A DNA stretch of 64,000 bases. Origin: Rostratula benghalensis (Eukaryota; Chordata; Aves; Charadriiformes; Rostratulidae). Every line of letters starts with the position of its first letter. Positions within the stretch are counted from its first letter, which is position 1. A program made the position numbers and the translations under genes. The notes beneath the pieces are model-generated. The model was not told the DNA's origin. It saw only the letters and a list, made by a program, of their open reading frames with translations, and made no database searches. The stretch is taken from NCBI GenBank assembly GCA_013399305.1, contig VXAI01000019.1, positions 944,703-1,008,702 of the forward strand, in the 5' to 3' direction. Positions 26,601 to 38,779 of this stretch are shown in pieces.

Positions 26601-26692
26601 ATGCTATACGATAAAGCACATAAAAATATTTTGCTTTGAAAAATTAAATCCTAGAGACAAAATTACAAATTTGCCTGGACATAATAAGGGGA
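23689..26692. other. gene-free sequence
   Basis: Nothing identifiable. The part at about 23950-24300 is less AT-rich than its surroundings but shows no exon or repeat signature that I can name. Confidence 0.45.
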
Positions 26693-26750
26693 GAAAAAAA
26701 AAAAAGAAACATAAGAAAGCAAAAAAAAAAACCAAAAAAACCCCAAACCA
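26693..26750 (+). repeat. A-rich to A/C-rich tract
   Basis: A run of A with scattered G passes into AAACC and AACCCC units. The texture is the same as at 15583-15646. Confidence 0.8.
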
Positions 26751-28647
26751 GAAATTCCACTAGCTAATACCAGGAAGAAATTAAGCACATAAGAAACCAT
26801 TCCTTATTTAACTGCAGTTTGCACGTATCACTAGTCTTGAATTTCTGGAGTTTAAACTAAGAGTCAAGTGTTCCATTCCCAGTGCTGAAGTCAATTGAAG
26901 TATAAAATATACATACTTTGAAAGACATTTTCTTTTAAGAGGCAAGGTTTCAGAAAGAAAAGAAAAAAATCATTTTTGACAGGAAGGAAGTTTTTACTGT
27001 TAAGGTACTCTCAAAGCAAACCTCTACTGATTGCTAATTTAGGAGGTGTAAGAAGTAAGCTTTGTAGTTTGAGACTGGAGAGATTAATTTATATTAGCTG
27101 TAAATTAAGAACGAAAAAAGACGAAAAACACCTACCTTTCGGGAATGGATTTCTTTCACGTATAGTGGAAGTAGAAATTCAGATATTCCTTCAAGTCGTA
27201 TTCCTTTTTTAGTGACTCTCAAATTTCCCATTCCATCCTACAATCAATAATATATATATATATTCACTTTAGGAAATCACCTCATCCAGTACAAGCTAAA
27301 AAGAACACAGTAGCTGGCCTAATACCTAAAAATAATGAATTCTGTCCCACTTTCCCCAGCTCTTGTGATGATCTTGAACAGGAGCTGGATGCAGGGGGAA
27401 TTTAAGGCAAAGCTTCACCTAGGAATAAGGTATTTAACTGTGCAGCCCAATGGCAAACAATGTGCATTATTCTGTGGCTGCACTGTTAAAGGCTGCAAGG
27501 TTACAAATATAGACCAGAAGTATTCCTTTACTGTAGAGGTGAAGCTAGATAGTGAATTACAGCTGCTAAATAATACAATTAATTCATTATCTCTAAAAAC
27601 ATCCATGATATTTGATAAAGAAACCTATTGGTTTTATGTAGTGAAATATTAGGAAAAAAATATTATGTAATTGTTAAATCTTGACTAAACTGCTTTTGTT
27701 TCTTTTAGGTTTGTTTTTTTTTTTTTTTCCCAGAAATTAAAGTACATAGGAAAATATCATATAGGAAGAAAGGAAAAAAAAAAAAAAAAAGTTTTTTCTA
27801 TTGGTAAGTAGTTGCTCATCACTACTAAGAGCAAGTTGCTGGTGAGAAGAACTTCAAAAATGCTGAGGGTTATTTTTGCTTGCTTAATTTATGTGAGTGG
27901 AAATAGGAAAGGGGGCATTGTAAAAATCTGGATGAAACAAGCAAACCGAAAAGTGTCATAATAAAGCTCCAGCTGTATTCTATCAGGAAAAACATCAAAC
28001 TCCGCTCAATACTTAAGAGACAGGATCGTTTTACACACGGATAGAACTCCAAACCTTTTTATGCCTGGATGCTGGTCACTATATTCCTGACAGAAGTACA
28101 GCCAGTTGAATTCAACTTGATCCCCCCTTACGTGCAAAATTAGCAAATTTACCCTAACTGCTATTAAATGTTTTGAAGCCGTTGCTGACTCCAGTGTGGC
28201 AGAGCAGCGGGCACTTGCATTTCTGCTCTGCTGGCTGAATTGGGAAACAAATAACCCCCACTTCCCAGGCAGTCATAAACAGCTGGATGACAGTGTCCCC
28301 AACTGCTATAGCTCAAACTGGATGAGGACACTGAATTAGACTTTATAGTTATCTAAAGACAGTGAAGTCACTACACCATATATATATACCCCTCCCTGAA
28401 ACAAAAAAGTGACGCCAGTATGACAGATTTGATTGATGGTACAGCATCCACATCTGAAGCTAGACTATGAAAAAGTGACTTCTTTAAGACCACAAAAAAC
28501 CATTACATTTTATACAGTGTCATTCAGCTGATGTTATATTCCAAACACAATGAGGATATAGCGATGGACAGCTGTCCAGAACTACGACAGGTGTGCAAAG
28601 AACATGCTGTTGAGAATCGTGCCTTCATATGTCAGTTATAGGACTAG
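26751..28647. other. gene-free AT-rich sequence
   Basis: No gene was recognised. It contains a (TA)6 run at 27251-27262 and A- or T-rich runs near 27715 and 27775-27790. A 105-codon plus frame at 27335-27652 has no recognisable domain. Confidence 0.5.
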
Positions 28648-28792
28648 AATCATAGAATCATTCAGGATGGAAAAGACCCTTGAGATCATCGAGTCCTCAG
28701 CCCTACTCTACAAAGTTCTTCCCTACATCATATCCCCCAACACCACATCTAAACAACTCTTAAACACATTTAGGGATGGGGACTCAACCACC
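28648..28792 (-). mobile_element. CR1 LINE 3' end, 5'-truncated
   Basis: Read on the minus strand this is a CR1 3' terminus. On the plus strand it starts with AATCATAGAATCATTCAGG, the reverse complement of the 8-base tail units. GGAAAAGACCCTTGAGATCATCGAGTCC and CTCTTAAACACATTTAGGGATGGGGACTCAACCACC-type sequence follow (only key blocks quoted here are diagnostic: AAGACCCTTGAGATCATC and GGGATGGGGACTCAACCACC). It stops abruptly at about 28792, as 5'-truncated CR1 copies do. It carries no coding potential. Confidence 0.92.
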
Positions 28793-29070
28793 AGGACAGG
28801 TCTATAACTACAAAACCAATGACTACCTGTATCAGAAAATAAACCTTTTGGTTTTTTCCAAAGCAGAGAAAATATGGAATACAAAAGTTACTGCTAAGGC
28901 TGCCCATAATATAAAATATAATTGTTAAAGTAATACGGCACCAGGAAAAAAAATTACAGACTATGTAACAGTCCTCACAATGTTTAGCAAAACTTGTAAC
29001 TGATTTCATAAAGCCAAGAACTGCCTTTTTGTTAGGAAAAAGTTGTATTTGTATACAACTACAAACTATG
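28793..29070. other. unique spacer between CR1 and LTR
   Basis: No gene was recognised. The last five bases (29066-29070, CTATG) abut the LTR end and are a candidate target-site duplication. Confidence 0.5.
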
Positions 29071-29475
29071 TGTCGTGATTTCACCTCGCCCGGCAACTAA
29101 GCACCACGCAGCCACTTTGTTGTTTGTTCCCGTGGGATGGGGGAGAGAATTGGAAGGGTAAAAGTGAGAAACCCCATGGGTCGAGATAAAGGCAATTGAA
29201 TAAGTAGAGCAAAAGCCATGCACACAAGCAAACCAAAACAAGGAATTCACTGCTTTCCACAGGCAGGCAGGTGGTTAGCCATCTCCAGGAAAGCTGGGCT
29301 CTATCACTCATAGTGGTGACTTGGGAAGACAAGTACCATCCCTCTGAACATCCCTCCATCTCCTTTCTTCTTCCCCCAGCTGCATCTGCTGGGCATGACA
29401 TCACATGGCATGGAATTTCCTTTGGGTCAACTGGGGTCATCTGTCCTGGCTGTGTCTCCTCACAACATGCATTAA
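29071..29475 (-). mobile_element. ERVL-type solo LTR, 3' two-thirds
   Basis: This matches the 3' part of a common avian ERVL-type LTR read on the minus strand. On the plus strand it begins TGTCGTGATTTCACC at the LTR terminus (the TG is the complement of the canonical terminal CA). It continues through CGGCAACTAAGCACCACGCA, GGGATGGGGGAGAGAAT, GGCAGGCAGGTGG and AGCCATCTCCAGGAAAGC to GTCCTGGCTGTGTCTCC. No gag, pol or env is attached. The segment stops near 29475, before the LTR's 5' third. The family assignment is from memory of avian LTRs, and the exact subfamily name is not claimed. An open frame of 205 codons at 29271-29888 and one of 133 codons at 29081-29482 run through this LTR and are fortuitous. 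Confidence 0.85.
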
Positions 29476-31248
29476 TACCCATTAATCCTATACTTCAGCA
29501 ACTCTATTTTTCTATGTATGTTATAGTAATACCATATAAAATCATAGTAGGAAACAATAACCTGAGAAAAGAGAACAACCATGCTATATTTTTGGCAGTG
29601 AATACTGAACAAGAATTAGGTACTGATTTATTGATTTGGATACAGATACATTTTATAAGTGAAAATTCAATATGTTGTTTTATCTGCTTCTGTGTAATGT
29701 TTATAACTGTCAAGCACAAAATCATATTCATAATAAAACTGGGGGGGGGGGGGGAGGGGAAGCAAAATGAAAAAATACAGAGTCAAACTTCCCGAAAACT
29801 GGAAAAGCTGAAATTAAGGTTGCCTGGGCAAATTCCATCTGTCCTGTCTTGCTTGCGTTTGTATGATAAATTCTGTAATTTTCCATAACACTTACCCTCC
29901 TGAATCCCAGCTAATTCCACGCGAGGTTGGCACTACTCTTAATCAGGATCTACTCACTACTTTGGTTTTACCTCATTAATTTCTTAGCTCTGCATTTATT
30001 GTACTCTGTCACAGCCCTGCTTTGAAGACAGTACTGTCAGCTTCCCTCTCAGCTTCCATTCTCATAAGTGTTTATTACTGACGTTACACAGTTCTTCACA
30101 ACTATTAATTAATTCTCAAAATACTTTCAGTGGCTTTATACTGAGTGATACTGTTTCTATGTTACTGACAGGCAACTGAAGCACAGGAATTAATTTGTTC
30201 TCTAATTTTTGGCACTTATCACATTACCTTCACTTTCAGCAGCAAGAAGTTAATTTGTATAGCAAATTTAAACTGCCAGAGTCTCAGAAATGAACTAAGG
30301 AAAAGAGCCTTCTGCTTCCACATGGGTTTCCCCCTTTCTCAGGGAAATTTCCAAACCTTCAATTCTTTAGTTCTTCAGCAGTGACCTACCCACCTCCCAC
30401 AGAGCCTGACAGTTTGAATGCAGTCTCTGGGCAGGCAGGAGTGCTCTAGTCTCAGTAAAATTACATTATTCAATATGAGAAGTCAGACACTACATTCTGG
30501 AGCTTAAGCCACAAATTATGTTAGAAGATATAACACTGAAATCTGGTGGCTGTGACCTTAATTGCTTGATAAATGCAATAATCTTCCTGAAAATAACTTC
30601 CTGAAGTTGGAAATGACTGATGTAAGACTGAATGGTAAAATAAACATTAAGCCATGCACTATGATGTGCTTAATGAGATGCTCCCCATTCAAAGAATCAC
30701 TGCCCAGTAGGTTTTATTCAACAATAATTCCCCATCCAGTTTAAAAAGGTGGTTGAATAAGAAAAATTTCTTGTTTCATCGAGTTAGAATCATGCTGTCA
30801 TAGAGAAAAATTCAAAGGTTTTCAGAAGTAACACAACTTGTTCAAAAACGTATTAGTATTGAAAAGATTAATCAGAGGAACATCTATTCTTCTCAGCTCA
30901 TTTAATGCACGCACTGCCATGAAGATCAGTTTAACTTTGTGACTCTCCCAGAAAGTTGAAAAATTAATATTAAAGAGTTTTAAAAGGTTATTTAAAATAA
31001 TTTTGTCTTAAAACATACTTGCATCCTCCCATACACACGAGTTTGATGTAACATTATTAATATAATTCATTTTAGGCATTTCTTCTGCTTTTTTTGGAAA
31101 CAAACTGCCTAAATTACTTTATGCTTTCCAGGCAATAAACACTCAGATTATCATTTTGGTGTGATTTGATATTATTCAAGTGCAAAAAAGAACTTGAATA
31201 AACTATTCCAGTACTCTCTTACAAGATGTAAATGCTAAGGTCACATAC
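29476..31248. other. unique sequence between the two LTR halves
   Basis: No exon or repeat family was recognised. It contains a run of 14 G at 29741-29754 followed by AGGGG. If the LTR halves derive from one insertion, this segment is inverted relative to its original orientation. Confidence 0.5.
29741..29759 (+). repeat. poly-G run, possible G-quadruplex
   Basis: Fourteen consecutive G residues are followed by A and four more G. Such a run can fold as a quadruplex. Long homopolymers are also error-prone in sequencing, so the exact length is uncertain. Confidence 0.8.
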
Positions 31249-31430
31249 TGGGACTGTCTGGGATGGAGCTGGATTCTTTCCAGCAGCCTGTACGGTGCTA
31301 TGTTTTGGATTTGTGGCTAAAACAGTGCCCACAACACACCACTGCTTTGGCTGCTGCTGAACTGCACTTGCACAGCACCAATTCTCTCTGCTCCTCAGCA
31401 AGTAAAGATGGTATGTAAGAAAGTCTGAAG
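31249..31430 (+). mobile_element. ERVL-type LTR, 5' third, opposite orientation
   Basis: This is the 5' part of the same LTR family as at 29071-29475, but in plus orientation. Recognisable blocks are TGGGATGGAGCTGGATTC, GTGCTATGTTTTGGATTTGT, GGCTAAAACAGTG, TGCACTTGCACAGC and CTCTCTGCTCCTC. Similarity is clear to about 31402 and weak to about 31430. It ends where the other fragment's coverage of the LTR begins. The five bases before it (31244-31248, CATAC) are close to the reverse complement (CATAG) of the five bases flanking the other fragment. A 60-codon minus-strand frame here is a shadow. Confidence 0.82.
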
Positions 31431-34400
31431 TTAAGTCACACCGTGTTTAAATGGAGAGAATGAACTTCCAAAAGAATAAGTTATTTCTTGAAAATTCTAC
31501 AGGGGAGTACTATTTATACATTAAGTTCTATTTCTGCCAAAATTAAACTACGAAAGCAGCATATTTTATGATAACCACAACTAGCAAAGCATATGATAAA
31601 TACTTCTCAACCAGCCAGGAGGTTGGCTAAAACTACAATCTATCCTAACTATTCCTGTACCACACACATTGTTATAGGAAGAGATGTGCTTTGTTGTGCT
31701 TTCCTTTATTATTCTTATTAATTTATTTTATTTAAACACTAAGGCATGCTAAGGAACAGGTAAACAAGGAATTCTATACAAACTGCAGATAAACAGGAAG
31801 CATGCAAGAATAAGGTTAGCAATCTGCATGATAGCCAGCTCTCTATGACATACATGACAAGAACTGGGGACCTCAGACAGGATTTGCCACACTGGCTTGG
31901 ACCATCTTGAAGCTGCAGAAAGGGCAGGTTTGAAGCAAAGCTGTGGATTATTTCACTTGGGAATAACATTTCTTCTGGAGGACAGTAACAACATCTTACA
32001 ACTCGCTCAGCCTACATGAAACAAAACCTCTACACATGAGACTTGAATAAAATCCATATCTTTAACATTAAAAAAACTTGCATATCTATGGGTAGCAGGG
32101 CTACATGAAAGATGTTAAAGTACCGAAAACACCTACAGTACCTACTTAAGATTAAAAAAAGTTAAAAAGCTCTTGATGTGGAGAGCAGAAGTAGGATACT
32201 GCTATACTGCAGTTCAGAACAGAGTTCTGCTAGATAATGATAAATAATTTGTCACTCATCTCACAAAGTGTGTGATTAGAAGGCGGCAAAAGACCCTGCT
32301 AATTGAAATACAAGCTTTTTTCTTAAGAAAACTTGCATCAAGCACAGTGATAAGTAAATGGCAGTGTTGGTTGAACTAAATTGACTAAAACACGAATAAA
32401 TAACATTCTGTATTTCAGTTTTGTATGATGCTTTTCCTGTTTTTCTTAATAATGAAATACACCAAATATTCATTTCAGTACTTTGTAGCAGAAACAACAA
32501 CATAGTTGGTGGGCCAGGAAATCCATTACTATCAATAATATTCAATCTTTTAAAAAATGTTCTCCTGTTAGATGTCGTATTCTGCTTGTTTTCCAAGTAT
32601 GTATTTAAACCCAAATTCTGTCTCCAAAAGCTCACCATCTGAGAAGGGAAACACTGCAGAAGACAGAGAGGAAAGGGGGGGGTGGAGGGGAAACCACAAA
32701 GTAGTGTTTGACCAAAATGCCTAAACATAACGTCCTATAAATTAATAAGCAATCGCTTCCTGTTGCCTTGCAGGCATCATAGCAGGGACTAAACACGAAA
32801 AGGAATCTGGATAATGTGGCTGCAGTGGTATGAAAGAGAACAGATGAAACAGCTGTAAATGCACAAAGATACTATGCAAAAGGAAAAAGAAAAAAAAAAA
32901 AACAAACAGAAAAAGAAGAGGGCAAGATGTCAGAAAAAAGGTGGTTAAAGCAATGAAGTAGTGGTGAATTATACTGAGGTCAGGAAAAGAATTCTGAATT
33001 TGATATGATGGCACAAAAAGCAGGTAATGTAGAGGGACAGTGATGGAGATGATTAGGAAGATGAAAGACCTTATCAGCTACGTTGTTGATAAAATGGAAG
33101 AGATAAACAAAAGGTTGGAGGAAGATGATGGGAAATTATCTGTATTGTGTTCACACACATAAAAAGCTGAATTTCACCAGCAAAGAGGGAGAATAGTTCC
33201 AGCCAGAGAAAAAAACAGTCCTTGGACATCGTCAGGGATGTTCAATCAAAAGTCACAACTGTAAAGAAAAAGTGCAGTGGTATTAGCAATGAAAACAAAA
33301 TGTATGTTCCTGGATTACCAGGAAAGATTACTGTGAATTTCAGTAGCGAAAAATAAAAGTAAAATGATAGAAAGATATCCAGGAAAATACATTGGGACGG
33401 CAAAAATCTGGATTGATGGAAACTGTTGCCTTCATCTATCCACTGAAGAAAACTATTATAGCACAGTGCAACAAAGTTTAAAGTATACAGACTAAGAGAA
33501 AAAATAACCTGAGGAAATTCAGTACTGACAGTGAGATTTTAAGTGGAAAAGCTGTTAAAAAAAAGGAAAAGTCAGATTATTATCCAAACTGAAGGGAATC
33601 AGAATACCCTGATTATATTTCATCCTTTAGAAAGTTTTTTCATTGTGTGTAGCATGGCTTTTTTTTTTTCTTTTTTTCTTTACAATAAATTATAATCTGT
33701 ATGTTCTTAAAGCAAAATTAATCAATAAATTAGGAAAAATAGAGGACCTAACTATGCAATTCTTCTCCCCCAAAATATCCAACAATCCAGAGTCCAACCA
33801 ATAATGAGAAGATTTTCAAATCCATTGAACAACTGCAATTCCTATGGAAATTATGTGGCGAGTACGATGTGAAGTCTAGAACAAGGGGTACAGAAGTGAA
33901 CAATCTTCTATCTATTCTCTCAAACTTTTGGACATGAAACTATTTTCTTTATTTGGATACATGTTTTCTGTTTTCTGTTCTACCATTTTACTCAATGTCC
34001 TGTTTAAATCAAAATTCTGTGATTCAGTTAATGTGTGGCAAGAAAAAACAGAAAATAATTTCTATACCAATACAGCCTCTTACAATCAATATTTAATGAG
34101 TCAGAAAATAACAAACAACCTTACAATTCCATACTTCATGCAGCTGGAATGGGAGTATAAAACAGAGCCAGGGAATGGTAAATTTTCCTCTCTAATCACC
34201 AGTAAAATTACAAAGTTAAGAGCTAGTGAAGGGTTTCTGGTTTATGTAGAGTCACAGTTAGAGGACACCAGGAAGTAGGTAAAGACAGACAAACACTCTG
34301 GAAATGGAAAACACAGAGAAATCAGGTGATGCCATACAAAAGGTCTGTCCTCCATCTGAAGGTAAACACCAAGAACTGGTAAAGCCAAAAGTATTACTCC

Positions 34401-36899
34401 TTTGCTTATCATCTTTCCTTCCTTTCCTTCCATAAATGAAATCAACCTGATTACAGAAAGTGATAAAGTACTTGGTTTTTTTCAATAGACTTCCAGTCTG
34501 GAAAACAAATTTAAAATGCAACTATTTTGGTATGAACTGAATATTTTATCACTTGGCTATAACATGGAATTTATCATAAAGTAATTAAAAATAATAATAA
34601 TAAACCATCCAAGTGCTTGAGCAAATGTAAAAATAACTGAAGGGGGACCCAAGAGCAAGGTGGAAGCACTCCCTACACCTTGGACTCCGTAGCCTTCCTG
34701 GCAAAATGTGATCGTGACTCGTTACCATGCACAGAAAGAGCAAACCTTCCAGAGCAAGGACTGGATAGCAGGTTCATGCAAATAATTTTTATTTCTAACA
34801 TTATTGGGAGAAAGCTGAAATAATTGCATGCTTTGGAATGATAATTGTTAGTATCACTGTAACTGGACTAATAACACTATTTTGGTAAAACTGCTAACTT
34901 TCTAATTAGACTAATAATAAATCAGTGGGTGTGGGTGTGTTTATTTAGCCTACATAAATTGCACAGGTTATTTAATCTGCTTCCCTGCCTTTGAGGCTTG
35001 TTTGTAATTTCAACACAACATCTTGAAGATAATTCAGTCATGCTGAAAATTTAATCACATGTTATCCTTGTATATTATTTTTCAAATAAGTAGCTGCCTG
35101 ACTTCAGGAAGAACAATGAAAAACTGCAGATTGCTAGCATACTGATATTGGAGAATAATAAACAAATATGCTATATACAAAACCAGCCATCTTTGTTGAT
35201 AAATCTGTGAGAAATATTTACCTACAAGAAACAAAAAGAAATTTGTACAGTGGCACTGTTTACTATGTACACATAAGTCTTAATTAAAATGTTGGAGCAG
35301 AGGCTCTGCTGTTTCTCTAGGAACCTCTACAAACAAATATTAGGACCTACCCTTCTCATGTATTCCAGTCCTTGCACTGAATTAATGCCACTTACCTAGA
35401 TTTTGAGAAGTTAAACATGATTTGGAAGGAGATGATGTGCAGTTAATTCAGTCACGTGCACAAAACAGGGTGTGTTGATGGGATTAGATGTTTGGTGTTT
35501 TGATTCTTGCACCTTGCCCTTTCAATGAACCTGACACAACCTAAAATTCCAACGCTTGTGCCACTAAACTCTGCTGTACGCTTCTGCCATTTGCTATTTA
35601 AAAATACTTCAAAACCATTTCAGAAGAAACCAGCTAATCAGAAGGAAAGAATAGTCCTGGAAAACAAATTTACACAACGATGCAGTTCCTCAAGATCCAT
35701 ATATTTTGGGTTATAACTAAAATATAGTGTTTGCTACAGAAAATAAGATTTGTTAGTAAGTATTTCAACCTTACTCTCCATTACAAAAGTTGTGATAAAA
35801 TGTTCACCCATCCCTAGTACATATTTAACTCAAGTTTCATCTCACATTCCTACTATGGTTTCCAAGCAATTCAGGACTAGGCATTACAAGACAGGAAAAA
35901 ATGGGGAAGCAAAGAAAGAAAGCACTAAAAAATTACTAGTAACATTTCCAGCAACTGTTAGTCCCATGCAAAAAATGCTAAAACAGGTCTCAAATTGTGT
36001 GGTGGGCTTAGAAGTTCTGCAAAAAACTATTAATCTCTTGCTCTACTGCAAAATTATCTATACCTTAGCTAGCACTGACACAATCGTTTGGTTTTCTGTT
36101 ATTCTTTTCCTTCTTCTACCTTCTTTAGACAATTCATTGTATTGCCTAAAGTATCTTTATAGTTAGAAGTATTTTCTTAATACGTAAGCTGAACCTCCAA
36201 TGCTATGATGCAATTGCTTTCCTTCTGTTTGTCCTTCAGATACTGCACTACTAAATACCCACAGTTCGTTGTCTTTCCCTGTATGACATTTCCATCTCTA
36301 ATGCTTCCCATTGATCCTAATTCATCCACATTCCTAAATAGAATAAGGAAAAAAATATAGACCAAGCACAGCTTTTGAACACTTACCATAGCTAAGCAGA
36401 GAAAAATCACCTCAGTTGTTTATTCCAGCATATCTGAGGGTTTTTTGCAATAATGTTCTGCCACTGAATTACGACATGCTTAGAATCAGATACTTGTTAT
36501 CAGAATGAGTTCATTTAAAGACTGGATTCCACAAACTGACTGGAAAATAGCTCCTTCTTGATGTACTCCTACTCATTAGAGTACTTACCCTGCATCTGAT
36601 AGGGCCAACTTTTCTTTCCTCCTTAGCCTGAGACAACTAGAATCTATTGATGGCTGTTACAATCACATTACTCTAATGATTGCTCTCTTCTCAGTAACAA
36701 TAGAATTTGTACAAATAACTTCAAATTAATTGGGAAAAAATTGTAATTTCCCATCAGTACCCTTAACACCATGATACTTCGTCTCAAGAGATCTTTTAAT
36801 ATTACCATAAAATCCACGCTGCACCATCAGAAATGACTGAGGACTGTTTGAAGATAAACCATAAAAGTTAGGAATCTCATCTGCAGATTTGGAGCCTAG
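31431..36899. other. gene-free sequence
   Basis: No gene was recognised in about 5.5 kb. Open frames at 32276-32728 minus (150 codons), 33928-34278 plus (116) and 35750-36166 plus (138) show no recognisable domain, no supporting codon bias by eye and no paired splice context. A G-rich stretch at 32675-32690 (eight G, TGGA, four G) could form a quadruplex. Purine-rich sequence occupies about 32875-33560. Confidence 0.5.
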
Positions 36900-36919
36900 A
36901 TTCCCTGATATTCCCTGAT
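36900..36919 (+). repeat. 10-base tandem duplication
   Basis: ATTCCCTGAT is repeated exactly twice in tandem. Confidence 0.8.
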
Positions 36920-38199
36920 TTAGATAGCAGAATCCCCCCAAAAATAAAAGATTCTGGAACAAGAAGTGAATAAGAATAGCTAGGGAAGTGACATTAAAAG
37001 TTTTAAAACACAATTTATCAATTTTCTGTGGCACCCTTTGTCTCAGGGTTGTTTGTGGTAACAACCAGGCAAAATGAGCCAAAAGGTCCTTCCTTACCTT
37101 TTTGTTTTCTTTGTATTTTACACTCATGTAGGAAGCTACACGTACCTTCCTAACTCATTTCTTATAGTGTGAGTCTGTATTTGTTATGGAGGAAGGCTTA
37201 ACTCACAACAACCTCATGAGCCATACCGCAGAGTACCTACAAGCAAAGCGCATCCTTCAGTAACTCCCTGGACTGGAAATGATATTCAAACTGTGCTTTC
37301 CTTATAACAAAACAAATATCATTAAGTAGGAGCTATTATATTGCTTCCTTGATCACACTATAGCAAAAAAGCATTAAAGAAATCAATTTTTAAGACAGCC
37401 TAAGGAACCTATTACTGTCAAAACCCAAAGTGATTATTTTAATGTGAGGAAAAAATGCCAAATCATACTTGGTAGGTGCAGAATTTTACTTTTCAACAGG
37501 AGTGACTACCTAACATTGCAGTCTTTAGACTATCTAAGTTTATACACATTACTTAGTATTCCAGTACAAATGCTGTATTTTTTTCAAAACAGCTACTACA
37601 CATCTTTCAATAAGCAACACCACCTTGGTCTACGCAATAAAATAAATGGGACTGAGAGGGAAGCAGCTTGCTGCAGAGATCCATCTCTTGCTATCAGGGC
37701 AGAGGAAATGAAAGTGCAAGAAATGCCACAAAGTTGCTTGAAAATAACTCCTCTTTTATCTAACAGCCTGCTCAATATAATACTCCTCTCCTAACTGATA
37801 GCTTCAAGTTCCTTCTCCGCAGTCCAAAGGGAATAAAAATCATAACCTCCACTTTTTTGAGGAGTGCCGTAACTACAATGATCACGGGACTTACCTGATC
37901 TCCTTGCAGATAGCTCAGCATGGCAAAAGACTGAAAAGTTATCGGTTACATTGGCAAATGGGAGAAGTCTTGTCAAGGGGATAATTTCAGGAGAAATCTC
38001 AAAACCAAATTTACTGCATCATTTTTGAGGGATGACAGTGTGTTCTCATATCACAAACTTCATATAGTATCGCTAAGCTGATCACTGAAGGACAGCGAAA
38101 GCTACGTATTTGTGAATCAGCAGTTCAATATCTCAATGACTTTTTTAACAGGGCAATTTGAGAGACTGATTGGAGAAGGGAGTTTTAGAAAGCAGAGTT
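36920..38199. other. gene-free sequence
   Basis: No gene or repeat family was recognised. Frames at 36726-37127 minus (133 codons, which begins in the preceding interval) and 37444-37794 plus (116) have no recognisable domain. Confidence 0.45.
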
Positions 38200-38779
38200 C
38201 AGTATCACAATTCAGCCACTTAAAGGCGCAACCAGGGCCATCTCTGTCCTCAAATCTTTCTTGGCTCTGAGGGTGCCAGGTGGATACTGGTGGCTACTTC
38301 CAGTTGTGTCCACAAAGGAACTCTGGAGAGGTTTCTGTGGTTCTGTGGACAAACCAGGGAACACAGACCTATGTGCTTCTAACAAGCAGAAACCAGAAGT
38401 GAAAGAAACCCTGCAAACATTCTTTAGAAAATGGGTAAAAGACCCATAAACCAAGTGGTGAAGCAGAGCAGCCCATATGATCCAAGAGGATATCAATAAC
38501 GTGCTAGGCATGAGGACCTCTAATGAAAAAGAAGTTGAAGAGTGGCAAAGAAACACAGGAGGACCAGACATAGAGGATGAATTGGACATGCTGCAGAGAA
38601 GCAGCTGATTAGGGAAGCCGCCAATGGTCCAATCCCAATAGCAATTGAAGAATCCATCCCAGTGCTAGCAAAAAAGAAGCTATACATCCTTAACACCAAA
38701 AAATCATGAGTCTGAGTATATTTGAGACTCGACAGCTATCAGCTTATTACTTCAGGCAGCTCATTTTTAATTACAGTAA
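38200..38779 (+). other. unassigned purine-rich segment, possible upstream part of a decayed CR1
   Basis: Less AT-rich than its flanks, and it runs directly into the CR1 endonuclease remnant downstream. Interrupted plus-strand frames carry charged, Glu/Lys-rich stretches (for example near 38480-38600). It may be the upstream end of the same CR1 copy, such as ORF1, or an unrelated retroelement. I cannot match it to a family, so this is a guess from position and texture. Confidence 0.25.

Noticed and set aside
29271..29888. Longest open frame in the window, 205 codons, plus strand
   Set aside because: It begins antisense inside the ERVL-type LTR and runs into unique AT-rich DNA and the poly-G run. 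It has no domain, and LTR sequence here is non-coding.
32276..32728. 150-codon minus-strand open frame
   Set aside because: No recognisable domain, no sign of coding bias, and no splice or promoter context. Frames of this length occur by chance in 64 kb read in six frames.
35750..36166. 138-codon plus-strand open frame, with a 69-codon frame just upstream
   Set aside because: No recognisable domain and composition like the surroundings. The two frames do not form a plausible gene.
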